Positions 35,293-43,864 of a stretch of 64,000 nt of DNA are shown in pieces. The first letter of the stretch is position 1. Every line of letters begins with the position of its first letter. This stretch comes from Pseudo-nitzschia pungens (lineage: Eukaryota > Bacillariophyta > Bacillariophyceae > Bacillariales > Bacillariaceae). Under the pieces are notes generated by a model that saw only the letters and a program-made list of their open reading frames with translations, was not told the origin of the DNA and ran no database searches. Position numbers and translations under genes: made by a program. The stretch covers positions 1,736,001 through 1,800,000 of the forward strand of contig CM074766.1 of assembly GCA_037355855.1 (NCBI GenBank), written 5' to 3'.

Positions 35293-35924
35293 CAGTTCCA
35301 GGCCTTCCCACACTCGGAACCTTAAAGAGTTTGAAAGCTTCTTCACATGATATAGTAACGGTTGAGGGTATTTTGAGCGGCACTCTAGCATTTGTATTAG
35401 GTCAGGTTGCAGGCGGTAAGACTAGTCTCTCGCAAGCCGTTCAAGAGGCGAAAGAACTCGGCTACACAGAGCCCGATCCGCGTGACGATTTGAACGGCAT
35501 GGATGTTGCGAGAAAGGCTGTCATTTTAGCGCGCTTGGCGGGCATGAGTGGAGTAGAGTTGAAGGAAATGACGATCGAATCGTTGGTTCCGGAAACTCTT
35601 CGTGATTGTAGTGTGGACGAGTTTATGGCTAACCTCAGTGCACACGATGGTTCAATGGCAGAACGAGTCGCAAAGGTAGAAGAAAGCGGCGGGAGGTTGC
35701 ATTACGCTGCCAAAGTGAATGTGAAAGAAAACAAGGTTGAAGTCGGACTCTTGTCGTGCGAGGCGAGCCATCCATTCAATAATGCAGGACCGGATAACAT
35801 GGTAGCAATAACTACCAACTTCTACACGAGACCTCTTGTGGTACAAGGTGCCGGAGCAGGTGGAGACGTAACAGCGACCGGAGTATTGGCAGACATTTTA
35901 CAGTGTGCAAACCAGCCATTATAG
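35293..35924 (+). pseudogene. Homoserine dehydrogenase, 5'-truncated fragment
   Basis: An open frame of about 210 residues covering only the catalytic half of homoserine dehydrogenase, the NAD(P)-dependent step from aspartate semialdehyde toward threonine and methionine. The substrate-binding signature is intact (GYTEPDPRDDLNGMDVARK, with the conserved Asp and Lys), as are VEGILSGTLAFV and the C-terminal GAGAGGDVTATGVLADIL. The Rossmann NAD domain is missing. Family similarity starts at GLPTLGTLKSL, within a few bases of the MITE right end, and an in-frame stop (35289-35291) closes the frame upstream. No ATG lies before the conserved part. It is probably a remnant or captured copy; the catalytic half cannot act alone. 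Confidence 0.8.
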
Positions 35925-36412
35925 AGTATGAGAACTAAGTTTGAAAGAGATTATGAAACGCAAAGGCCTATTGAATACCGATGATTGAAAGATTGACTTG
36001 TATCGTTGATGTTGAAGCAACCTCCCATCGTCCTTTCGAAAAAACTTCTAATTCAAGAAGATGAAACGCAGGTATGTAGAATGTAGTTGTCGCCATTTAC
36101 CTAGTTGCTCTGAGCTCGATTTACGTTTAGATAGTCCTCCACAACTTTTTTCTTTCATTCAGTACCTTTTAGTATTTACTATGCATGTATTGCAGTGTTG
36201 CAATCAACAGCAGAACTGGTAGTTCGGCGTCACAACTCTAAATTGAACTCTACATCCACAAACACAACAAAAATCCCATCGCAGATCGAGAAATCATACA
36301 ATCTGTTCATATGCATGCAAGGAAGAGTGTCATTCAATTGTGCTTCGTCACTTATGTTCTTCTGAACAGAGGACCACAATGTTCTGTTCAAAAAGACAAC
36401 AAAAGTACGGTA
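35925..36412. other. Spacer between homoserine dehydrogenase remnant and transposon
   Basis: No gene. It ends in TA (36411-36412), the left copy of the transposon target site. Confidence 0.5.
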
Positions 36413-36602
36413 CTACGAGTCCGATAACAATTGAGACTGGTCGATTATGAGCCAAAAATTAACCGAATATTCCCGAATCAAAACCGAACGGAGAACATAC
36501 CAATGCCAAAAAATCATTCTGTAATAGAGAAATTCCTCTAACCCTTCATAGTGTGCTGTTTTGTTAGTGGAAATCCCTTGTTCGAGTGCCTTACTAAACT
36601 CT
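36413..36602 (+). repeat. Left terminal inverted repeat, 190 bp
   Basis: Exact reverse complement of 40727-40916. Identity ends at the inner edge, just before the TATA-like motif that is present only on this side. Confidence 0.97.
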
Positions 36603-36603
36603 C

Positions 36604-36610
36604 TATAAAA
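36604..36610 (+). promoter_or_regulatory. TATA-like box of the transposase gene
   Basis: TATAAAA directly at the inner edge of the left TIR, 69 bp upstream of the transposase ATG. The matching position inside the right TIR reads TTTAAAA. Promoter function is inferred. Confidence 0.45.
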
Positions 36611-36678
36611 ATCACATTTTTTGACACCACAGTTCTTCGCATCAAATAACGAGAATACAAGACGAGAACACGTTGACC

Positions 36679-37824
36679 ATGGTGGTGGATCCGGCAGATA
36701 CCAGAGCCAAAGCCCGTAGCAAACTGCAACTTAGCAGGGAGTTAGGGCAACAGAGGCAGGAGGGGCCTCACCCTAAAAGAGGAGGAGCTCAGGGATATCC
36801 AGTATGGCGTCGACGAGAGATACTGGAGGATCACGAAGCAGGCTTACCTGTACCTGTTGCGAGAGCAACACTCTTCCGGTGGAAGAAACAACTTCAACCC
36901 CGACGGATGACTGGCAACAAAGACAAGACAGAGCTGGTAGGTGCAGATTTGACGCTCATTATGCTCTGTCTCGTTATTTGGCCACAGGCAACGCTTGACC
37001 AGATGGCAATGTTTATTTACAACGAGGGGGGAGGGATCTACAGCAAGCAGCTCCTCTCGCACCGATTACAAGAGATGAATATCACACAAAAGAAAGGCAG
37101 CATCGAATCTTACCGGGCTTACACTCCCACCAACAAGAGGAAGGAATGGTTGTTCTGGAACAGACCATTGCCATCTGGTGTTGCTGGCATCCCCAGAAAG
37201 AGACTTATCGATATCGATGAGTTTGCCATGGAAACACGAAGACTGAATCGCACCAGGGCTTGGTCAGTTAGATTTCGGAGAGTTCGGAGTATCGGCAACT
37301 ACGCGAAAGGGCAGAAACTTACAGTAATTATCGCTGTGGAAGCTGGAGATCCCACTGTACCCAACAATTTGTCTGGCAGCCTCCGGTATCCAAGAAGATG
37401 GGTACGGGTGAGTCGAAACCCTGGAACCACAGGGGACGCGTTTGCTTCCTTTGTAGGCAGTATCTGCTCTTCCTTTGAAGGAGAGCAGCGAGTGCCACAA
37501 ACAGACGACTGGAGAGTCTTTATGTGGGACAACTTGAGCAGCCACGCTGCTCCCATTGTCTACAATACGATTTTCGACAGGGAAGGACCGACGAGATACA
37601 ATGTTGTCCCCCGGCCTCCCTATCAGCCGAAGTATGGACCGACAGAGTATATCATCTGTCAGTTAGTCAACTACCTCAAGATCAATACAAGAGGCGAGCT
37701 AGATTTGGTGGATCTAGAGCAACAGATCTACAGAGCTGCAGGAGCAATCGGTCCATTCGACGGGACCTTTGCTCACTGTGGATACAGCGAGGATGGTACC
37801 TACCCCGGCGTTGTAATCCCCTGA
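36679..37824 (+). CDS. DDE transposase, Tc1/mariner-IS630 superfamily
   Basis: A 381-residue protein that should cut at the TIRs and integrate at TA. The first ATG in frame is 36679. The N-terminal part holds helix-turn-helix segments (WRRREILEDHEAGL, ATLFRWKKQLQPRRMTGN; a second around YSKQLLSHRLQEMNI) for TIR binding. The catalytic core shows the three acidic motifs: RLIDIDEFAME (D180), VFMWDNLSSHAAP (D284) and RPPYQPKYGPTEYIICQL (E323). Thirty-eight residues separate D284 and E323, compared with 34 in classical Tc1 and mariner. The core RPPYQPKYGPTE replaces the usual PPYSPDLNPIE. There is no internal stop, so it may be active. Confidence 0.93.
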   Translation: MVVDPADTRAKARSKLQLSRELGQQRQEGPHPKRGGAQGYPVWRRREILEDHEAGLPVPVARATLFRWKKQLQPRRMTGNKDKTELVGADLTLIMLCLVIWPQATLDQMAMFIYNEGGGIYSKQLLSHRLQEMNITQKKGSIESYRAYTPTNKRKEWLFWNRPLPSGVAGIPRKRLIDIDEFAMETRRLNRTRAWSVRFRRVRSIGNYAKGQKLTVIIAVEAGDPTVPNNLSGSLRYPRRWVRVSRNPGTTGDAFASFVGSICSSFEGEQRVPQTDDWRVFMWDNLSSHAAPIVYNTIFDREGPTRYNVVPRPPYQPKYGPTEYIICQLVNYLKINTRGELDLVDLEQQIYRAAGAIGPFDGTFAHCGYSEDGTYPGVVIP

Positions 37825-38559
37825 AGCGCTGAGCGCCATTGTCGATTGTCGCGTCTCCAGCATTGTCGATTGTCGATTGTCGCGTCTCCACCATGGTCGA
37901 TTGTCGATTTAGTTGTATTTCTTAGTGGTAGTTTAGTGGGGGATTTGCTTTTGCAGAGTTGCAAAAACAGAAATAATGAATTAGAGTAGCTCCAGTTTAT
38001 TTGTAATAGGTTTTCGATTGTACCCAATAGCGCCACCGGCAGAGTCACTCCCATGTCGCTCGCGTGTCACTCCCACGTCTTAAGTATCGAACACTTGTGG
38101 GAATCGATTATATCCATCTCCATTGGCGGATATCGAACATAGGTACAATAGAAAACCTTGGACGTCCAGATGGTGGGATTGAAGTCGACCTGCGCCGCAA
38201 AGTATAGAAGAACTCCTGGGATTGAAGTCGACCGACGCGTCCAAGTATAGAAGAACTGCTGGGACTCAGAGGTGTTAGACCTCTCTTTAGCTATTATAGG
38301 TCTACGAGTCTGGATATCGAACATACCGGTACATGAAAGTCCGGAACTGAAAACACGAGTGGATCGATCCATTTACAGCTGAATCGATCCACTCCAGCAG
38401 CAAGCAGCAGCAAGCAGCAGCTCATAATTTTGCTGCTGGCAACATCTATAAACTACACTATGTCTCCAGCAAGAGTAACCGGCAACCGGCAACCAACCGG
38501 CAATGGACAATGGACGCGACAATTTACAGCTAATCATAGATAATTACTAATAATAAAGT
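37825..38559. other. Transposon internal non-coding region with tandem repeats
   Basis: Lies between the two convergent genes. It holds repeated CGATTGTCGATTGTCGCGTC units (about 37840-37908), a two-copy 43 bp tandem repeat (38174-38216 and 38217-38259, starting TGGGATTGAAGTCGACC), AGCAGCAAGCAGC repeats at 38396-38422 and ACCGGCA repeats at 38479-38502. It probably carries both 3' ends. Confidence 0.7.
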
Positions 38560-40362
38560 TTATTTCTTCTCTGGAATCTTCTGGCGCTTGCACCAGTCCA
38601 CCATTTTGGGGAGGCACTCTTCCGGATCTTTCCCGCGCTTGGCAAGATCAATTGCCTTGCGCTTGATCCGGGAAGCTTCTGCTGAATTATTTTCAGCAGT
38701 AAGAGTGTCTCCCAAGTGATCGAGGATCTCCAAGGTGGGCTGGGAGTTCTCCTGGAAGTCAGCTTTCTCATTGGCTGCTTCGCGCATGGATCGGAGGAAG
38801 GGAGGAGTATCAGTCGACAATTCACTTGGTGGAGTACTATCAGTCGACAATTCACTTGGTGGAGTACCCAACAATTTACTGGCGCCATCAGCTCCATCGA
38901 TGCTGATTGGTTGGACACGAGATCCGATCCCTCCGGTGGATTTGATTGGAGAGAGCGGAAGGGGGTTCGCCGTATTGCTGTTTCGGAGAAACCTGGTCTG
39001 ATCCATTGGATGTTCCTGGAGTCTGTTCCTGAAGAATCTGGAGTCTCCGGTGGGATCCAGAGTGACACCCCTCTTCTCTGCCCGGAGCTGATCGATAGTC
39101 TTCCCATCCTTGGTGGTAGTCTCCAGTGGACCCATATCTTCCTGAAGTTTCTTTCTCGCTTCTGCATTTGCGAAAATGGGATCGGATAGAACTTCATGGA
39201 AGGTACTGGAATGGGCGTCTCTGGCTATCTGTTCCTTTGACGCCGTTGGATTTTCCAGGTACACCTCCTTGACTTTTGAGGCGTATATATCTTCGAGGCG
39301 GTAGAGCAATGCTCTCCCATTGGTAGGGGGACGAGACTCTTTCTCCTTTGGATCCACCGAATCAGCAATAGCCTTCCTTTCCGATTCGCAAAAGACAATG
39401 CTACAGTCACAGGCACAAATGCAACAATCCACACATACACCCCTGGCGTTGAGGTTGGCAGAGTTTTTGCAATGAGAACAATTGCCTCCATTCGGCATGT
39501 CCATGCAATTGATCTTGAAACAGAAGCAACCGATCTCCCGACTCTTGATCTTCCCCTTCCGGGGCTTCTTTTCTTGTTGCTGCCGAGATACAGAATAAGC
39601 GGCGTACCGACGCTTCTTCTTTTGGTACTCGTCCTCCACTTGCTGGTTGATTTCCTCGATTTCTTTTTTGCTCTGGAGATGCATGGTGTTGAAATGCTTG
39701 CAGTTGGGACAAGGCATGGAAAGCAGGAGAAATCTGTCAAACTCGATGTCTTCCTGGGGTCTAACGCCATCAGATTTCTTGGCCTTTGCAATCTTCTTCT
39801 TGGCTTCGGCGCGAAGAAGGACTTCCTTCTTGGCGCGTTCCTTGTCCAGTTCAGTGGAGAATTTGTTCAGGAGATCATCAAACATGGCAATTGCAGGAAT
39901 CTTGTTTCTGGTGGATCGATTGCACGCAACAAAAGATTGGTAGGATTCGTAGGCTTGAACAATGCCAACAAGCTCTTCTGCCATGTAGTCACTGGTCCAG
40001 ACTTTGGGAGAGCACTTGCTCGCTTTCCCTTTGGTGATTTTCAAATCCTGCTGAATTTTAAGCAGGGACTTTTTTGCGTCATTCTCTGTAAGACGCGAGA
40101 GATCGGCTTCCAAAAACGCAACAATCAAGCTCTGTTTTGCTGGCTTGGTGAAGGGTTTGCGCTTTTTCAAAAGCTCTTCCAATCCAGCAAAAGGTGGATC
40201 GGGAGCAACTGTTTCGATGCTGAGCAAACCACTATCATCAGAGTCCGTATCGAGGTCTTCCAGGCGTTCCCGGCGTTCCTTGACAGTGAGCTTGCGAGGG
40301 GCAGGTTTGGAGGCAGATTTCTTGCTGAGAGCCAAAGGGGCCTTTTTGATGAAGATAGACAT
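38560..40362 (-). CDS. Transposon-borne Cys-rich protein of unknown function (ORF2)
   Basis: An intact 600-residue single-exon gene inside the transposon, opposite to the transposase. I do not recognise it. The N-terminus is basic and then acidic (SKPAPRKLTVKERRERLEDL). Helical, Lys-rich coiled segments flank a cluster of 14 Cys at residues 218-325: CPNC (218-221), CFC (279-281), C286, CSHC (295-298) and the dense CVDCCICACDC (310-320), then C325. This looks like a multi-zinc-binding module, possibly for nucleic acid or protein contacts. A Ser/Pro-rich stretch near residue 500 contains a 10-residue duplication coded by an exact 30 bp tandem (38808-38867). A role in transposition, silencing escape or as captured host cargo are all possible; none is shown. 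Confidence 0.85.
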   Translation of the reverse strand: MSIFIKKAPLALSKKSASKPAPRKLTVKERRERLEDLDTDSDDSGLLSIETVAPDPPFAGLEELLKKRKPFTKPAKQSLIVAFLEADLSRLTENDAKKSLLKIQQDLKITKGKASKCSPKVWTSDYMAEELVGIVQAYESYQSFVACNRSTRNKIPAIAMFDDLLNKFSTELDKERAKKEVLLRAEAKKKIAKAKKSDGVRPQEDIEFDRFLLLSMPCPNCKHFNTMHLQSKKEIEEINQQVEDEYQKKKRRYAAYSVSRQQQEKKPRKGKIKSREIGCFCFKINCMDMPNGGNCSHCKNSANLNARGVCVDCCICACDCSIVFCESERKAIADSVDPKEKESRPPTNGRALLYRLEDIYASKVKEVYLENPTASKEQIARDAHSSTFHEVLSDPIFANAEARKKLQEDMGPLETTTKDGKTIDQLRAEKRGVTLDPTGDSRFFRNRLQEHPMDQTRFLRNSNTANPLPLSPIKSTGGIGSRVQPISIDGADGASKLLGTPPSELSTDSTPPSELSTDTPPFLRSMREAANEKADFQENSQPTLEILDHLGDTLTAENNSAEASRIKRKAIDLAKRGKDPEECLPKMVDWCKRQKIPEKK

Positions 40363-40726
40363 GGTTTCAGAGCTAATTTGGAGGAGATTTCAGTGCAGTT
40401 GCAGGGGATTGTTCCAAGGTAAGTACTTTCAATCGATCAGACTGAATACTGTGGTACCGGTAGATTGTCGTGTCTCCGGGGATCGATCGATCGATCGATC
40501 CATTTCCCCTCCGCTGCTTTCCCCTCTGCTGAATTCCTCTCACCTCTGCTGCTCTCTCTCAACCAATGATCCAAGATCAACCCCCCCCCATCCAAGACTG
40601 TGGCAATAGTCTGCAAGTGTGATACCATCTTGCTCTCGATTGCTGTTGTTGTGGATAGAGCCACATTTTCGAAGGCCGATGCACGGAAAAAGAACTTTTG
40701 CGAACACCAAAAATAGACGATTTTAA

Positions 40727-40916
40727 AGAGTTTAGTAAGGCACTCGAACAAGGGATTTCCACTAACAAAACAGCACACTATGAAGGGTTAGAGGAATTTC
40801 TCTATTACAGAATGATTTTTTGGCATTGGTATGTTCTCCGTTCGGTTTTGATTCGGGAATATTCGGTTAATTTTTGGCTCATAATCGACCAGTCTCAATT
40901 GTTATCGGACTCGTAG
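40727..40916 (-). repeat. Right terminal inverted repeat, 190 bp
   Basis: Exact reverse complement of 36413-36602, followed by TA at 40917-40918. A short GATC repeat (about 40482-40500) lies between ORF2 and this repeat. Confidence 0.97.
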
Positions 40917-41606
40917 TACTCGTACTCGAACTGTATTGAATAGAGAATCGAATGAAAAAAATCGTTTTTCGTCTTTGAAATTAGAAATGCGAACCACGGC
41001 GAGAGCTGTGTCAAAGTCTTTCCCTCGTGCGGTAACATAGTCGTTCTGCAATGGTTCGTCTAGGCTTTCTCTGCTTGTGAATTCACGATTTTGAAACAAT
41101 GATGTTCGTACGGTAACGTACACGTAAGATTACCGTAGAGGCACAAAAGAATTTGAAAGTGTTACGGAGGACAGACGAGAAAGGGAATATCTCATCCAGT
41201 TTTTAAAATGCTCAGGAAGAAGTAAATTTTAAAAACTTCAATCACGAAAAGGCCGTAAAACCGGTTTGTCGTTCCTACCGTACCAGGGTAAGGTTACCGA
41301 CACAAAGGAATGAATCAGACACCTGTCGGCACTGAGAAGCGTTCATGACACGACTGACTAATCGTATTTGTGACGTCATCAACATCAACGTGAGAATATT
41401 ATTCAATCAAAAGATTTTGATTGAGAAAAATCTTGAGATGGAAATTGGTGTCTTTGCATTGGTCGAACGATTTTCTTCGTGTCAGTCGTCATAAATTTTC
41501 GCGACAATTATATTTTCTTTTGTTTCCGACAACCTCACTTCTAGTTGTAAAACGAAGAAGTCCATCTATTTCCTTTGTGGGTGAAGCAATTCGCAATACC
41601 AATACC
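40917..41606. other. Spacer between transposon and bestrophin gene
   Basis: No gene. GTACGGTAACGTACACGTAAG-type motifs occur at 41110-41300. The open frame leading into the bestrophin gene lacks an ATG here. Confidence 0.5.
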
Positions 41607-43343
41607 ATGTCGATTGTACTTCAAAGTGCGTCCCGTCCTCTCTTGCAGCAGGGTCTGAACTCTTTGGAACAGTCACCAAAAACGATATTTCGTCCAATCT
41701 TGACCTTGAAAACCTTCACTAATCTAGACGTTCACAACGCACACAGAATCTTTTCCTCAAATAATTCGAGCAATGTAACAGAAACAACTGAAACTGAAAG
41801 CCCCTTCATGCGACGTCCTGATCGACCAATTTTGCGACCCAGTCTTTATCATGTGAAGAAACCTGGTTCACCAAGAATCCTGAGATCAACTCGATTGTGC
41901 CCTACAAGGGATTTGAATCACACTCCCGAAATGTGGGCGGAGCACAAGGCACCGGGTCGTCATCTTCGCAACATGTTTACAGTGTTCGGCTGTGCATCAT
42001 TTCAGCGCCTCGTCTTTCCGGATCTATTCTTGACTGCATCCGTTGCCGCTGGACTAACATACTACAATGTATTCCTTGGAGGAGCCGATCCCTTTTCTTT
42101 CGACACGGCAGCTTTCACGAGTTGCTCCCTCGGAATTTCCGTCCTCGCTGGTTTTCGATTGAACGCTAGCTATGGTCGATTCAACGAAGCACGAATGATT
42201 TGGGGTCAAGTTAACAATACATCTCGTGATCTCATGGGGCAGGCATGTATGTATCTCAATGAAAGGAACAAAAAAAGAATGAAAAACCTCCTGAAGGCTT
42301 ATTGTGTCGCGTTGCATTTCCATCTCAACATGAAAGGAGGCCACTTTAAATTGAATAGTACTGATCCCGAAACGCCAGGAAAGGTGACAGCAGCATATAT
42401 TGACGAGATGAGAGAAATATTCCTCCCGGCAGACGAAAATGGCGAATACAATGTCACCGAGCCAAATCCAGATGCGAATGCGGACTTCACAATGATCTGC
42501 GAGGCCTACCAATCTGGATCCCATGTTCCATTATTAATTTCGGCATTCATGCGCAAAACGATTATGGAGAATGAAACACCGGTGGACCCAAGATTTATCG
42601 TTGCGATGGACAGTGAAGTTTCGAACCTTGTGATTTGTTTAGGTGGTTGCGAGCGCATTCTGCGAACCCCAATACCGGTACGAATCAATACTCGTGATAT
42701 GTGAACACTTTTCTAATCGCGTGTTTCGATTGATATGCAGATCTTTTGATTTTTGCCACCCTCACAGATGGTATCTTTTTTGCTGCCCCTACGATTTCGA
42801 TGTTTGCGATGATGATTAGACAACATACACCACTAACACAAGCCGGTACGTTGCTCAAATCCCGGAATCCCTGAATATCTGCATTTTTCAGCCGTACTCA
42901 CTCTCTGATTTGCTTCGACATCCTAGTCTATTGAGTTTGTGGAGTCTTACTCTTCCACTCGGATTGTATCCGTTGACCGGGCCGGAGTGGACCCTACCGA
43001 TGTCTGTTTTACTGTCCTTTGTTGTGCTGAGCATTGAAGATGTAGGTGTCGAAATCGAAGAGCCATTCCACGTTCTACCATTGCGACAATACACCGAAGG
43101 TGCGTACATGTACTAGCGATTATGCCACTCCTTCAAAAATATGGTCATGAAGGTCGTTGTACAGTATCTTCTCACCGTTTATTGTTTCCTCAAATGTATT
43201 TTCGGGGAATGGATAATCTGTTCGCAGGAACCGCCGACTCGTTGGACGTAATTGAGAAGGCGTATACTTTATGTACAGAAAGCAGACCCACAATAAGTGA
43301 TCGAGTACAGAATCCGCAACAAATTGCAAATTTTGACGAATGA
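41607..43343 (+). CDS. Bestrophin-like anion channel (UPF0187/RFP-TM family)
   Basis: Exons are 41607-42677, 42892-43099 and 43228-43343 (464 residues, all in phase). Bestrophins are pentameric anion channels; diatom members include plastid or thylakoid forms linked to bicarbonate supply. Core motifs include RLVFPDLFLTASVAAGLTYY, LGISVLAGFRLNASYGRFNEAR (the RxNxSY.R.NEAR family signature), WGQVNNTSRDL, SNLVICLGGCERILRTPIP and the C-terminal IEDVGVEIEEPFHVLPL. The N-terminal 100 residues look like a mitochondrial or plastid leader without a clear Phe motif. The 214 bp intron after TPIP could hide a tiny exon, since the following segment is about four residues longer than in relatives. Confidence 0.88.
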
Positions 43344-43864
43344 GGACATGAAAGGCTCGTGTCTGCTTGATTTTACCATTTACGTACCCGCCACATTGTA
43401 CTCACCATCCCAACCTCTTGAACTTCATTGTTTCAATCGAGATATAATCTGTTCTACTAATATCTTTCTGCCCCGTGAACTTGCGATACTGTGATTACTA
43501 GGGAGTGTCTGAGGTTAGGTTGGAACGATAAATGGGCTACAAGACCTGGACATTGGTTTCAACATTTTTAATTTTTGTGGAATAAGATGATAATTTTGAG
43601 TGACTATTAACACGCTAGTTTATGGATCGTGGTGGTAGTGTGCGAGGGTTTTGTTCCGACCCTTGCCACACAATCTATTGTACAGAGTCATCACCCCCCG
43701 TGCCACGTCTGGCACACAGGATCCGAAAAGCAGCCGTAAGAGGTACTAGTGTTCTGGCGGACGACCGATCGCGCGGCGATGATGACGGTTGTGATGAGTT
43801 ATGTCGGCTCTCTCGTTCCGCGGACGCGGAACCAATCTGGAGCACGGTTCCGTTTTGCTTTCCT
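43344..43864. other. Convergent spacer
   Basis: 3' space between bestrophin and the next gene. An ATG frame at 43622 runs antisense into the neighbour and is not supported. Confidence 0.45.

Larger units (their letters stand above)
36413..40916. mobile_element. Complete Tc1/mariner-IS630-type transposon with 190 bp perfect TIRs
   Basis: A 4,504 bp unit starts CTACGAGTCCGATAAC and ends with its exact complement. Left TIR 36413-36602 and right TIR 40727-40916 are identical over 190 bp. TA flanks both ends (36411-36412 and 40917-40918), the target duplication of this superfamily. It carries a DDE transposase on the plus strand and an unrelated Cys-rich 600-residue gene on the minus strand, converging on a repeat-rich middle. 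Typical Tc1/mariner elements are 1.3-2.5 kb with one gene, so this is large and has cargo. Identical ends and two intact frames point to recent activity. Confidence 0.95.

Noticed and set aside
39472..40422. Plus-strand open frame of 316 codons inside the transposon
   Set aside because: Antisense to ORF2 and explained by its codon use; its translation looks like reversed coding sequence and has no motif.
36413..40916. Possible CRISPR-like or integron structure because of many repeats
   Set aside because: The repeats are ordinary tandem repeats and TIRs in a eukaryotic genome; no regular spacers or cas genes.
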